From assembly GCF_019393635.1 (NCBI RefSeq), contig NC_057865.1, positions 300,708,885-300,772,884 of the forward strand: DNA of 64,000 bases. The letters run 5' to 3'. This stretch comes from Dromiciops gliroides. Its lineage: Eukaryota; Chordata; Mammalia; Microbiotheria; Microbiotheriidae. The notes under the pieces are model-generated. The model was not told the DNA's origin. It worked only from the letters and a program-made list of their open reading frames with translations, and did not search any database. Below, piece by piece: positions 35,500-47,794 of this stretch. The stretch's first letter is position 1; the number at the start of each line of letters is the position of its first letter. The position numbers were made by a program, and so were the translations under genes.

Positions 35500-36300
35500 C
35501 AAGGAGGGGAGCCAGTGGAATGTCAATGTGGCTGATGGTGATTTGCACAGACAAGGAACAGCTGGACCAGCCCTGGCTTCTGGTCAGTACCAGGGCTTCA
35601 GTCTTTGTTCACAAGGCCCTGCCCAGTGGGAGGGGGAGCTTTCTGAGCACTAAATCATGGCTCAGTAAACCAGCTGAGGACTCCTGACTTACCTTCCTGA
35701 CTGACTAGACTGGGAGGAAGCTACCTGACCCTCCCCTTTGCCTCCCTTGGGAGCCTTGGGGTGGAGGTGGACGAGGGACAGAGTTGGGAGGGACTGATCC
35801 CTCCCCTTCCCTGCAGACCTTTAAGGTAAGAAGCAGTGGAAAGACATGGGTTCCAATCCCAGTTCTAGTCCTTGTTAGCTGTGTGACTTAGTGTCAATCC
35901 CCTCCTCTCTCTGGGTCTCAACAGCTGGAGATGTAGAAGGGAGTTGCTTTTGCCTGTAAGGTGCTGACTCTGGGTTCCTTTCTGAGACACTGAGACTCAA
36001 TCAATTTTGATGTCCTTTCCTGTTCTGGTGATTCATACCTCTAGAATTCATAGGGTACAGATGTAGGGACCATCTGGTCTACCCCACCCCCCTTTGAAGG
36101 GTAAAGAAACTGAGGTTGAGAGAAAATGGGACTTGTTCTAGGCCACAGAAGTAGAAAGTAGAAGCCAGGATTTGAACCCAGGTCCTCTGCCTCCAAAGCC
36201 AAGGCTCTGTGTGACATTGCCTCCTTCTATGGAGAAGAGGGATCTGCTGGGTCTCCCAGGGTAGATCTTAGTTCAGTGAGTTAAAGTTCCAGGTATAGAG
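35500..36300. other. Unique block with two MIR pieces
   Basis: MIR plus at 35825-35990 and a minus MIR/CR1-like piece at 36035-36230 (AAACTGAGGTTGAGAG, AACCCAGGTCCTCTGCC). 35500-35820 is unique. Confidence 0.45.
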
Positions 36301-36319
36301 AACTTCCTAATAATTGGGG

Positions 36320-36840
36320 CCATCCCAGACTGGATACAAAGAACACAGTCCCTGCCTTCAAGAGGCTTCCATTCTAAAGGGAGGGGCATTATCCAGGTGC
36401 ATACAAGGCATGTATATACAGAGGAGATGGAAGTTAAGGGAAAGGGGAAAGGAGTAGTGACTCAAGGACCAGGAATGGTCCAGCAGAAGGTGTATCTGAG
36501 ACCTGAAGGAAGTGAGGGAAAGCAAGAGGCAGAAATGAGGGGCAGAATGTTCTGGGCACAGGAGGCTGGTATCAGGAGTGTAGCAGCATCTGTGCTTCAG
36601 GCACAGGTTGGGCCAGGTAACACTGAGGTCCTTCTAACCCTAAGTCCTGGGGAGAAACCCCTGACCTGGGCTTCTGAGGGCCTGACTTCTGATGCCTGCT
36701 CCCCCACTTCTAGTCCTTGTCATCTTACACAAGTCACAACTCCCTTTCTTGGCCTCACTTTCTTCATCTGTAAAATTAAGAGGTTGAACTAGATTATGCC
36801 CATGGTTCTTCCAGCCCTAAAAATATCCCACAAGTCAGAG
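36320..36840 (+). repeat. Ancient dispersed repeat piece and a MIR
   Basis: CAGTCCCTGCCTTCAAGAGG and CTGAGACCTGAAGGAAGTG match the family at 5920; 36690-36835 is a MIR tail. The 131-codon frame at 36397-36792 spans both and is rejected. Confidence 0.5.
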
Positions 36841-37469
36841 ACACCTGACCATTCACCGAGGCTGAGCGCCACCCTGTACCAGGAAGGTTAGAGCAACACC
36901 TCAGTGTGTTAGCTTGTGAGGACATGAGTTGGGAGAATATGAGAACAGGCTGCTATGAGCAGGGAGGGAAGGCTGATGCATCTGAGATCATGTAAGGAAA
37001 TGCCCTTCTACAGAGCTTCAGCTTTAGGCCAGATGGGAATTAGAAAACATCAGAGCTGAGAAAGACTACAGACCCTCCGGTTTGATGTATGAGTCTCAGA
37101 AATGGAAAGTAAGCTTTCCCAAGGTACCAGCTCCTCAACAACCTGGAACAAGGGTCTTTTACCTGCCAGGCCTGCATCTCTCTCCATAGGCATCTCTCAA
37201 GCCTTTCTCACCATGTTCCCCATTTTCTTTGGGCTCAGTAACTGTCTTCCTTCCCTCCCACTGATTTTTTTCCAACCTGTGCTCATTTTGCCAAAAGAAA
37301 AACAACTTAGCAAGAGATTTTAAGCAGCCCTGTTTGGAAATGGTCCTAGAAATAAACTTGCAGCCTGCCCTCCTGAGAGTGAGCCGCTCCAGAACTGAGA
37401 GGAGGATTTCACAGCCAAGGGCAGAGATCTGGAGAAGCCTGTCCTGGTGTCAGCCAAACAACCACCCCT

Positions 37470-37645
37470 AAAACTCTCAGAATGGAAGGACTGTGGAAGC
37501 ATCTAGTCAAACCCGATGCTGAATGCGAGCATCCCTCTTCTCTAGCATCTTGAGCAAGGGGCACTCATCCTCTGTTCCAATATTTCCAGTCATGGGGAGT
37601 TCCCTAGATACTGAGTTAGCACAATGGACAGCTCAGATCACTGGG
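37470..37645 (+). repeat. CR1/L3-like fragment
   Basis: GGAAGGACTGTGGAAGCATC and AGTCATGGGGAGTTCCCTAG. 36845-37470 to its left is unique. Confidence 0.45.
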
Positions 37646-37790
37646 AAGCTTTCTCTGGAGTTGAAATCTGTCTTGAGATACCTACTCACCTCCATTCCAT
37701 AATCTGGCTCCAACCTCTCTGTCTAACCTTATCTCATAGTTCCCTTCATGCACTCCATGTTCAACCAAGCTACCTACCAGCTGCTACTAG

Positions 37791-37970
37791 GTCAGCTAGA
37801 CGGTGCAGTGGAGGCAGCTGGCCTTGAAGGCAAGAAGTCCTGAATTCAAATCTGGCCTCAGACACTAATTATGTGACCCCAGGCAAATCGTTTAATTTCT
37901 ACCTGTCTTAGTTTCCTCAACTATAAAATGAAGATGATAATAGCACCTACTTCCCTACACATAGTAGGCA
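37791..37970 (+). repeat. Diverged CORE-SINE/MIR hybrid-type element
   Basis: GGTCAGCTAGACGGTGCAGTGG head with a long MIR-like 3' end (TTAGTTTCCTCAACTATAAA). Confidence 0.7.
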
Positions 37971-37994
37971 TTAACATCTGCCTTAACATTTGTT

Positions 37995-38140
37995 TTGAAA
38001 TGAAGGAACAAATATGGATGAATGTTGAGAGGATTGAATAAATGGATGAATGAATGGATTATTGAACAAATGTATGGATGAATGGATAGATGAATGGATT
38101 TGTGAAGGAATGAATTGATGAACCAATGAATGAATGAGGA
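37995..38140 (+). repeat. Degenerate (GAAT/GGAT)n tetranucleotide array
   Basis: Interspersed GAATGGAT units; the antisense Ile/His/Ser frame is a by-product. Confidence 0.85.
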
Positions 38141-38389
38141 TGAGGAAATTCCTACCTGGGGTTGGAGGCTGGCCTCAGTGCACTCCATGGCCTCTTGCAT
38201 CTCGGGTATTCTGAGATTCAACAACCCAGATGCTCAGGCTCATTGTGGAAACAGCCATGGTATCCTTAGTTAGCTGGGGACAGAGTGTTTATTTATGGGA
38301 ATATAATGTAACAACATTAGTGCTGGCCCTAAGAAACGTGAGAAAATGGACCAGGAGAGGAAGACCTGTCTTTCTCAGGCGTCACCAAA

Positions 38390-38535
38390 AGTAGCTGGGA
38401 CAGGAGTCAGGAGATCTAGGATTGGAGCCCAGCTTCAGCACCCTGGAGACATCCCTTCACCTCTAAGGAATTCTGTTTCATTTCCCCTAAAATGGGGGTG
38501 TTCTTATCCTCAGCAACAAGAGCTCATTTGTATTC
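38390..38535 (+). repeat. MIR-type SINE
   Basis: GGAGTCAGGAGATCTAGG then TTTCATTTCCCCTAAAATGG. Confidence 0.5.
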
Positions 38536-38539
38536 CTTA

Positions 38540-38718
38540 TTTCTTTTCTTCTTTCTTTCTTTCTTTCTTTTTTTTTTTTTGCAGGGCAATGAGGGTTAAG
38601 TGACTTGCCCAAGGTCACACAGCTAGTAAGTGTCAAATGTCTGAGACCAGATTTTAACTCAGGTCCTCCTGAATCCAGGACCGGTGCTTTATCCACTATA
38701 GCGCCCCCTAGCTGCCCC
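38540..38718 (-). repeat. CORE-SINE, minus, with (CTTT)n tail
   Basis: The tail at 38540-38581 is CTTT units then T's; the body runs to GCTGCCCC. No clear duplication. Confidence 0.93.
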
Positions 38719-39013
38719 AATTTTCTGCAATTTTCTCCCATGACTTCTGGCTCAGCCCTCTAAGGCAGTCTAACTCCTTTCCCACAAAACAAAACCCTTT
38801 AAAAACTTGGACACAGCTCTCATGTCCCCTGAGTCTTCACTTCTCCAGGCTAGATATCATCAGGTCTTTCAATTGATCTTTACAAGACACATTTGGTAAC
38901 CAGGCAGGAGTCCCTGAGCCTTCTGAGAGACAGTTCCTGCTTCTTTCACCATCAGCTGTTAAGGAGACTGCCTGGTGCTCTCTGCTCCACTGTGAGCATC
39001 TCTCCAAGAAGGT

Positions 39014-39016
<3 letters not shown>

Positions 39017-39059
<43 letters not shown>
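39017..39059 (+). repeat. (GT)n microsatellite
   Basis: About 21 GT units. Confidence 0.97.
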
Positions 39060-39062
<3 letters not shown>

Positions 39063-39085
39063 GAGAGACAGTGAGACAAACATTT

Positions 39086-39327
39086 AATGAAGACTACCTA
39101 GCAGCCAGGTGGTGCAGGGCATAGAGCACTGTGGGTTTGAAGTCAGGAAAACCTGCCTGAATCCAGCCTCAGACATTTACTAGCTATGTTACCCTGGGCA
39201 AGTCACTTAACTCTGCTTGCCTGTGTTTCCTTATATACAAAAATAACCGGAGAAAGAAATGGGAAACCACTACAGTATCTTTGCCAGAACAAACCTCAAA
39301 TAGGGTCATAAAGAGTCAGACAGGACT
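39086..39327 (+). repeat. Second-subfamily SINE interrupted by L1 copy B (5' part)
   Basis: Head GCAGCCAGGTGGTGCAG, CORE, then the unique 3' end GGTCATAAAGAGTCAGACAG. The last bases (GAATAACAACTGAACA) are found after L1 copy B at 44922-44937. Confidence 0.9.
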
Positions 39328-39796
39328 CCCTGTGTCAAGATGGCTGAGTAAGAAAGCAACCCCCAGAAGTTCTCCCAGATTTCCCCTCCAAACTGACATA
39401 AAACTGCCTCTGAATCATCCCAGGAGCAGGGAAGCAGCCTACCAGCCCAGCAGGAAAGGTCTGTCTTACCTGGGTGGGAGGGAAGTAAGGTCCAGGAGTA
39501 GCAACAGCAGCTACTGGGCTCACAGCAGGGGGCCTGAAGCAGGGCTCTGAGCCTGGGGCAATCCACCAGTAAGGCTCCTTCCACCTGCAAACCAGCAGCT
39601 CCCTGGGCAGGTGAGAAGTCTGGGCAGCATAGCAGAGACCCTCACCAGGCACTCCAAAGCTAGCACAGACCACAAGGGAGGTTTTGACCCCACTACTGAC
39701 CAGTAGTGAAGCCCTGCCCAAGACTGGTCAACAGACCATTTCCAGGGCAAACCAATAGCAGGGACACAACAAATCAAAACAAAATTACCCTGCAAG

Positions 39797-39930
39797 GATA
39801 GAGCACCAGTCCTGGAGTCAGGAGGACCTGAGTTAAAATCCAGACTCAGACACTTGAGACTCACTAGCTGCATGACCCTAGGCAAGTCACTTAACCCCAA
39901 CTGCCTCATCAAAAAACAAAAAAACAATAG
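39797..39930 (+). repeat. 5'-truncated CORE-SINE in L1 copy B 5' UTR
   Basis: Starts at GGATAGAGCACC. Flanks AAAATTACCCTGC and AAAATTATCCTGC (39782 and 39951 areas) suggest the duplication. Confidence 0.85.
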
Positions 39931-40318
39931 AAAAAACACCAAAAAAACCTCAAAATTATCCTGCCAGGGCCTGCTAGTAGAGTGATTGGTTACCATAGCA
40001 ATCCAGTAGCACCCTCCCCCCCCCACACACACACACACTTGGGCAGACTGAAAACAAAATTACTCCTTCAGGGCCAGCCACCAGAAAAACTTTGTTAACT
40101 TTAGCAACCCAGCAAAAGCAAGCAGCTAAGCCCTGAAACCCAGTGAAAACCACCAGTAAGATCCAGAGCCTCAGACCAGAAACTTGAGACAGTTTAGGAA
40201 TAGAGAGCAACTCCAATAAAAACATCAAGGCACAAAAAAAGGAACAAAAATGAGCAAAAAAAAACAACAACAACAAAAAAGCTTTATTATTGACAGTTAC
40301 TATGGTGATAGGGAAAAT

Positions 40319-40883
40319 TGTGAGATACAGTAACAACCTGTTAAAGTAGTGGACTCTTCTCAGCTAGAGAAAAGCATGCCCATGTAAGGAACAGCAAGGC
40401 AATATTATCTACTGTACTACATCAACTCAAGAATTTGAGAAAAGTAAGTTTTTCAGGGCTAGAGGGAGAACTGATAAAAACTAGTTTTAGCTGTCTCTCT
40501 CCAGTGCTCTAGTAAAAGTAGTCACTACTGTGTTTACTTAATAGACTTATGAATATTAACTTCTCCGATGCCAAAAGTCTCCACTCCATTTTCAATCATG
40601 GGTTGCATGAAGGTGTATGTGAATGGGAGGGGTAACATATCAAGTAGAATTTAGTTAGAACTCTTCCAGGAAGATTGTAAACCTGAGCCTAGCAACCTAT
40701 AGTGACTCCGGGGAGTCAGAGCTTAGAATAAATATGAGCTACACACTCTTAACACTCACACTGACTAATTGGTTTTACTGTGGGTGCCCATTCTCATGAG
40801 AACGAAATAAAAAGCTTTTGTCATACCAAAGTTGCCTCTGAAAGAACTTATTTTGAGAAGGTGGTCTGCACCTGTTTCTCACA
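40319..40883 (+). mobile_element. Solo LTR in L1 copy B, 5-base duplication
   Basis: Starts TGTGAGA and ends TCTCACA, a perfect 7-base inverted end. AAAAT flanks it at 40314-40318 and 40884-40888. A TATA-like AATAAATATG lies near 40728 and the poly(A) signal AATAAA near 40806, so the direction is plus. No internal retroviral sequence remains, as expected after recombination between two LTRs. The 5-base duplication fits an ERV1- or ERVL-type element. Confidence 0.88.
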
Positions 40884-41281
40884 AAAATCAAAAATAAACA
40901 TAAATCAAGCATAAACATAGAGGAGGACAATAGTAATAAAATGGCTACAGATGAAGCTTTGAAGAAAAATGCAAATTGGTCTCAGGCCCAAAAAGAATTC
41001 CTGGAAAAGCTTAAAAAGGACTTTAAAAAGCAAATTAGAGGAGTAGGAGAAAAATTGGGGAAAGAAATAAAAGTAATGCAAGAGAACCATGAAAAAGAAA
41101 TAAAAAATTTACTGAGGAAAATAACTCCCTAAAAAAACAGATTTAGCCAAATGGAAAAGGAAGTACAAAAGGTCACTGAAGAAAAAAATTATTTAAAAAT
41201 TATAATTAAACAAAGGCAAACTAATGACTCTATGAGACACCAAGATACAATAAAACAAGATTTTAAAAGTTAAAGAAAATG

Positions 41282-41440
41282 GACAGCTAGGTGGTACAGT
41301 GGATAAAGCACTGACCCTGGATTCAGGAGGACCTGAGTTCAAAACTGGACTCAGAGACTTGACACTTACTAGCTGTGTGACTCTGGGCAAGCCATTTAAC
41401 CATCACTGCCCACACACACCAAAAAAAAATAAATAAAATA
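41282..41440 (+). repeat. CORE-SINE in L1 copy B ORF1
   Basis: GGACAGCTAGGTGGTACAGTG head, full body, A-rich tail with AAATAAATAAAATAAAA. Flank AAAGAAAATG is imperfectly repeated. Confidence 0.93.
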
Positions 41441-42556
41441 AAAGAAGAAAATGTGCAATTTTTCATTGGAAAATAAAGCTCACCTAGAAAATAGATCCAG
41501 GAAAAATAATATAAGAATTATTGGACTACCTGAAAACCATGACCAAAAAAAAAAGAAAAGAAAAGAAAAAAGCCTGAACAATATCTTTTGAGAAATTATC
41601 AAAGAAAACTGCCCTGATATATTAGAACCAGAGGGCAAAATTGAAAGTATCCACAAATCACCACCTGAAAGAGATCCCAAGATGAAAATTCCCCAGAACA
41701 TCATAGCCAAATTTCAAAGCTCACATATAAAAGGAAAAAGTATTACAAGCAGCCAAAAAGAAAAAAAATCAAATACTGAGGAGCTACAGTCAGAATTACA
41801 CAGGATTTGGCAGCTTCCACATTAAAGAATCACAGGGCTTGAAAAATAATATATCAGAAGGCAAAGGACTTAGGTTTACAACCAAAAATCACCTGCCCAG
41901 CAAAATTTAACATATTCTTTCAGGGGAAAATGGACATTTAACAAAATAGAGGACTTTCAAGCATTTCTGATTTAAAGGCCAGAGCTGAATAAAAAAATCT
42001 GACATCTAAATACAAGACTCAAGATAAATGTAAAAAGGTAAAAATAGAAACAAGAAAGAAAAACTGCAAGAAATGTAATAAGGTTAAACTGTTGATATTT
42101 CTACATGATAAGATGGTTTTTAATCCATTTTTCTATCCTACAATATATTGTTTATAAGAAACACATTTAAAGCAGAGAGATACATATAGGGTACACATAA
42201 GGGTCTGGAACAGAATCTATTATGCTTCAACTGAAGCAAAGAAAGCAGGGGTAGCAATCATGATTTCAGATGAAGCAAAAGCAAAAATAGATTTAGTTTA
42301 AAGAGATAAGGAAGGAAACTATATCTTGATGAAAGGTACATTATACAATGAAATCATATCAATACTTAACATATATACATCAAATGGTATAGCACCTAAA
42401 TTTTTGAAGGAGAAGTTGAATGAGTTACAGGAGGAAATAGATAATAAAACTATCATAGTGGGGGACCTTAACCTTCCCCTCTCAGATAAACTAAACCAAA
42501 AAATAAACAAGAAAGAAGTTGAGGAAATGTATAAAATTCTTGAAAAGTTAGATATG

Positions 42557-42881
<325 letters not shown>

Positions 42882-43116
42882 AAAGTTAGATATGATAGAT
42901 CTCTGGAGAAAACTGAATGGAAATAGAAAGGAATGTACCTCCTTCTAAGCAGTACATGGGACCTACACAAAAACTGACCATGTATTAGGGCATAAAATCT
43001 TATAACCAGATGCAGAAAAGCAGAAACAGTAAACACATCCTTTTCAGATCATAATGCAATGAAAAATTACATTCAATAATGGACAATTGAAAGACAGATT
43101 AAAAATCAATTGGAAA

Positions 43117-43258
43117 GGGGATGGCTAGATGGTGCAGTGGCTAAAGCATCGGTCCTGGATTCAGAAAGACCTGGGTTCAAATCCAACCTCAGACACTTGA
43201 CACTTACTAACTGTGTGACCCTGGGCAAGTCACCTAACCCTCATTGACCTGCAAAAAA
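43117..43258 (+). repeat. CORE-SINE in L1 copy B ORF2
   Basis: Flanks AAAAATCAATTGGAAA at 43101-43116 and 43259-43274. More diverged head (GGGATGGCTAGATGGTGC). Confidence 0.93.
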
Positions 43259-44021
43259 AAAAATCAATTGGAAATTAAATAATTTGATCCTAAAAAACAA
43301 GTGGGCCAAAGAACAAATCATAGAAACAATCAATGATTTCATTAAAGAAAATGACAATAATGAAACAAACATATCAAAATTTATGGGGTGCAGTCTAAGT
43401 GGTACTTAGGGGGAAATGTATATCCCTAACTGCTTACATCAATAAAATAGAGAAAAAGCAGATTAATGAATTGGGAATACAACTAAAAAAACTAGAAAAT
43501 GAACAAATTAAAAATCTTCAACTAAACATCAAATTGGAAATCCTGAAAATCAAAGGAGAGATTAATAAAATTGAAAGTAAGAAAATCATTGAAAAAAACA
43601 ATAAAATAGACAAACCATTGGTTAATTTGATTTAAAAAAAAAGAAAGAAGAAAACCAAATTACTGGCATCAAAAATGAAAGGGGTGAACTCACCACTAAT
43701 GAAGAGGAAATTAAGACAATTATTAGGGACTATTTTGCCCAATTATATGCCAATAAATTTGGCAATCTAAATGAAATGGATGAATATCTACAAAAACATA
43801 AATTACCCAGATTAGCAGAAGAAATAAAATATTTAAATAACTCAATTTTAGAAAAAAGAAATTCAACAAGACATCAATGAACAAATTTATAAAAATACAA
43901 GTCATTCCCCAATTGATAAATGATCAAGGGATATGAACAGGCAGTTTTCAGAAAAAGAAATCAAAGCTATCTATAATCATATGAGAAAATGCTCTATATC
44001 ACTATTATTAAGAGAAATGCA

Positions 44022-44166
44022 GGGGGCAGCTAGGTGGCGCAGTGGATAAAGCACCGGCCCTGGATTCAGGAGGACCTGAATTCAAATCTGGCCTCAGACA
44101 CTTGACACTTACTAGCTGTGTGACCCTGGGCAAGTCACTTAACCCCCATTGCCCCACAAAAAAAAG
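44022..44166 (+). repeat. CORE-SINE, near-consensus, in L1 copy B ORF2
   Basis: Flanks AGAGAAATGCA at 44011-44021 and 44167-44177. Few differences from the other copies, so probably one of the youngest. Confidence 0.95.
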
Positions 44167-44937
44167 AGAGAAATGCAAATTAAAACAACTCTGAGGTATC
44201 ACCTCACACCTATCAGAGTAGCAAATATAACAAAAACAGAAAATATTAGATGTTGGAGGGGATGTGGGAAAGCTGGGACTCTAATCCATTGTTGGTGAAG
44301 TTGTGAAAAGATCCAACCATTCTGGAGAGCAATTTGGAACTATGCCCAAAGGGCTATAGAACTGTGCGTACCCTTTGATCCAGCAATTCCACTTCTGGGT
44401 GTATATCCCAAAGACATCCCCAAAAAGAGAAAAAGACCTATTTGTACAAAAATATTTATAGCAGTTCTTTTTGTGGTGGCTAAGAATTGGAAGTTAAAGG
44501 AATGCCCATCAATTGGGGAATGGCTAAACAAACTGTGGTATATGATGGTGATGAACACAGAGACGGCAATATTGTTTGAGGAAGAACGGTGAATTACTTG
44601 ACTTTTCTCAACAGTACAATGATCCAAGACAATCCCAAAGGACTATTGATGAAACATACAATCCACCTTCAAAGAAAGAATTGATATTGATGAAACAAAC
44701 TGAAGTGTGCTTTTTTTTTTACTTTCTTTCATTTTTTTCTTTTAATCAAGTTTTCTTGTACAAAATGACCAAAATGGTAATAATTTGCATCATCATACAT
44801 GTATATCCCAGATCTGATTGCTTGCCACCTCAGGGAGGGGAAAGAGGAGGGATAAAAATTGGAACCCCAAACTGTAAATAAAAATGTTTATTAGATTTAA
44901 TAAAAAGAGTCAGGCAGGACTGAATAACAACTGAACA

Positions 44938-45570
44938 GATATCTTGAAGACCTCAGAAGCACAAGAAGCCTCAAAAAACCTTCTCCATCTCAATACAAAC
45001 ACACAAATCCATCGAAATGCCTCCAATAAGCTGAGAACATAATCCTTAGCAGGAAACCTGAAGAGGAGATTCCTTAGGTGAGGGTCGGAATGGGGGCCCA
45101 GCAAGGGCCCCAGTGATCTCCCTGAGAAGGGCAGGAGAGCCCCAAAGTGCTCCCAGGAAGGAGAGAGACACTGCTAGGAGCCCAACCATGGAGAGGGCAG
45201 AGAAGAGTCCTCAGGAGACTGCCATTGCCATCAATAACCACTCCATGGCCAGACAGTCAGTGAGTCCCAACTATACTTAACCACCCTCCCATTCAGTCCA
45301 CATCCAGCATGAGAGGCTGTGAAGAGCTTGGCTGAACCCTAGGTAAGTTATGGCATGGGCAAGAGTGTAGCAATCCCTTCCAAAAAGGAAGTCAGTCTGT
45401 CACTACCTGCCCTTGATGTGGCCAGGCTGGTTCTTTCCTTTCTAAGGCATTATAAGTCATCCCTTTAATGATATGTTCTAAAATTCTGCCAGGAACAGAA
45501 GCCAAGCTTCCTGACTCTAGGCTAGAAACACTGCCCTCTTCCCGGTCTTAAAAATCAGCTGTGAAAGTCA
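44938..45570. other. Unique stretch
   Basis: Nothing recognisable except a weak CR1-like phrase at 45445-45540. Confidence 0.35.
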
Positions 45571-45576
45571 GCAAGG

Positions 45577-45731
45577 GGGGGGCAGCTAGATGGCGCAGTG
45601 GATAGAGCACCGGCCCTGGAGTCAGGAGTACCTGAGTTCAAATGTGGCCTCAGACACTTAACACTTAACTAGCTGTGTGACCCTGGGCAAGTCACTTAAC
45701 TCTAATTGCCTCACTAAAAAAAAAAAAAAAA
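45577..45731 (+). repeat. CORE-SINE with 13-base duplication
   Basis: Flanks AAAGTCAGCAAGG at 45564-45576 and 45732-45744; a plain poly(A) tail of about 20. Confidence 0.95.
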
Positions 45732-45953
45732 AAAGTCAGCAAGGAACTGGGTTTGAGGGTCTCAACCTGCTCTCAATGAGCAAAAGCCAAGGTGGGGTGG
45801 CCAAATGAACCGTACATGTCCACAGGTCCCCAAATTCCTAGCAAGTGTGTTTGCTGAGGGGTCTTCCAAATACCCTGGAGAAGGGGAGAGAGGGTATAGT
45901 TTGCCAACTCCAGTCCGGTGAGTTTGACTTTAATGCCTGGAACAAGTTTAGAG

Positions 45954-46118
45954 CAAAACTTCTTAAAGTGTAGGTTGAGATGCCATAACTGAATGTGGAA
46001 GTCATGAAAAATTTGGCAACAGTCAAAAGTTATGTATCTTATATACCTATATACCTTGGGTCATGTAAAATTTCTCGGGCAATAAAGGGTCATGATGGGA
46101 AAGGTTTAAGAAGCCCTG
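45954..46118 (+). mobile_element. hAT-like MITE, 165 bases
   Basis: The ends are inverted: CAAAACTTCTTAAA at the left and, reversed, CAGGGCTTCTTAAA at the right (11 of 14 match). The inside has AAAAATTTGGCAACAGT and GTAAAATTTCTCGGGC. No coding capacity. An 8-base duplication would be expected; the flanks match only partly. Confidence 0.6.
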
Positions 46119-46129
46119 ACCTAGGGGGT

Positions 46130-46580
46130 CTCATTCAAGGAGAGGGATCCGTCAGTGGGTCATTCTGATCCCTGGCAAACACCAAGGCTTCATCAAGAAC
46201 TCTTAAAAAATAGAGTAAAAGCCTATATTATTTTTTCCGAGTTGTCCTTGGGAAGCAAGGTGATGGATGAATGACCCTCTGACATTTCACTCCCAGCCCT
46301 GCAGGGGCTAGTTCTCCCTTTTAACCCAGCCCCACAGGCCCTTCAGGACCATTCAGAGGAGAGGGTCAGCCATTCTCTGCTGCGTGAGGACCGTAGAGGA
46401 GGCAGCAAGTGCCTGTTCTCCCATGATCCCCCAGTCAGGGTCCCCATGGGCTCTACCAGGCTGAATACTCGGGCCCAGCAGAGGATGGGTATTGGGGTTT
46501 TTCAGTTCCATTAAATATGGGAGCCCCCAGGCTCATAGAGGGCCTGTTGGATATTATAAGGGGTATAACTCAGTAGTTCA
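46130..46580. other. Unique stretch
   Basis: No repeat or exon recognised. Confidence 0.35.
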
Positions 46581-46584
46581 ATTC

Positions 46585-46800
46585 AACTCTCAAGCATTTA
46601 TTAAGTGATTGCTGCATGCCAGGCACCGTGCTAACTTCTGCTAACAAAGACAAAAACCACAGTCTCTGCTCTCAGGAGCTTATCCCCTGGGGGAGGGGTC
46701 TACACATACTCAGGTAAGAACGCCCAGGGAGGCTGGGATGGGGCCAAGGAAAGTAACGTGGGCAGGGATGAGGGAGAGCTTCCTGGAGGTGGGGGCAGGA
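46585..46800 (+). repeat. Fragment of the ancient dispersed repeat
   Basis: AGCATTTATTAAGTGATTGC, GCCAGGCACCGTGCTAAC and TCTCAGGAGCTTATCCCC match its 5' part. Confidence 0.6.
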
Positions 46801-46989
46801 ACAGCCTACCACCAAGCACCCTCGGCCTGAATTACCTTCTGCTTCAGCCTCCCAGTTCGGCCTCACCCCTCATCTAGTCAGGAATGGTGGCTGGATTCTG
46901 AGCCGAGCCGGATCCCAGTGGGGCTGTCTCCCCCTGTGAATCCTGGTCTCTTTGGACTCTCTGCCACACTTGTCAACAGCTCCCATCTT

Positions 46990-47200
46990 TCCAGGACTTG
47001 ATGGTTTTACAAAATGCTTTCCCCTCGATAACCTCATGAGGTTATCCCCATTTGATAGAGAGAAAACTGAGGCTTGAGTGCTTGACATTCTTTCAATGGA
47101 CAGAGAGGGCAGCTGAGGCCCATGGGGCTTGGCTGAGGTCACACAGCTCATATGTGGCAGAGCTGAGTTTTTAACTTAGGCCTTGAAGCTAAAACTTCTT
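46990..47200 (-). repeat. MIR-type SINE, minus
   Basis: GATAGAGAGAAAACTGAGGC, GGCTGAGGTCACACAGCTC. Confidence 0.65.
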
Positions 47201-47384
47201 TTTCCTGTTCCATGCCAGTCCAGATATCTGTCCTTTCCCCATAGGGATCCCCATGGGGACCCAGCCAAGCTGACGGGGATATGGGGCAGCCTCCAATCCC
47301 AGACCCCAGAGGAGGCCAGGAACAGCCCTGCAGTGGGCAGTGATGTGATTGTGAGCAGGCCTGGGGGCTCATTGTCTCCCCAAA

Positions 47385-47560
47385 GCTTCCAGATGGAAGA
47401 AGCCAAGCTGATTAGATCAGCGGAGGGGACCGCCAGGATATTAAATCAGCCAGCCCGCCACAGAACAGCAAATAAGTGAAAGGCCGGTTATTGATAATCA
47501 ATCCAGCCTGGGCTCTGATAATGAACTCTCAGATAATCCACATCCCCCAGCCTGGCCTCC
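47385..47560. promoter_or_regulatory. Candidate enhancer with homeodomain-type palindromes
   Basis: Unique sequence with CTGATTAGATCAG (47408-47420) and ATTGATAATCAAT (47490-47502), both inverted repeats, plus ATTAAATCAGCC, CTGATAATG and AGATAATCCAC. Such GATTA/TAATCC/ATCAAT words are bound by OTX, PBX and ONECUT proteins. No repeat match seen. Confidence 0.4.
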
Positions 47561-47589
47561 CTTGCCGGGCACTGTCACCTGCCAGTGCT

Positions 47590-47765
47590 AACAGGGAGGA
47601 GGATGAGGAGGGGGAGGAGGATGAGAAGGAAGAGGGGGAGGAAGAGGAGGAGGAGAGGGAAGGGAGAAGGGGGGAGGAGGAGGAGGAGGAGAAGGAGAAG
47701 GAGGGGGAAGGGAGGAGAGGGGGAGGAGGAGGAGGAGGAGGAGAAGGAGAAGGAGGGGGAGGCCT
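47590..47765 (+). repeat. GGA/GAA purine-rich low-complexity tract
   Basis: Irregular GAGGAG/GGAGAA units, splitting two unique blocks. The Glu/Gly/Arg and Pro/Ser/Leu frames of up to 108 codons here are by-products. Confidence 0.95.
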
Positions 47766-47794
47766 GCATGGGAGAGCTGGCCACTCACCCACCA

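Noticed and set aside
39988-40002. Second RFX X-box (GTTACCATAGCAAT)
   Set aside because: It lies in the L1 copy B 5' UTR and misses the last consensus base, so host regulation is not supported.
39520-40038. 172-codon antisense frame
   Set aside because: Made of the antisense of a SINE and the L1 5' UTR.
40941-41132. 63-codon Lys/Glu coiled-coil frame as a host gene
   Set aside because: It is the start of L1 ORF1 in copy B, followed by stops.
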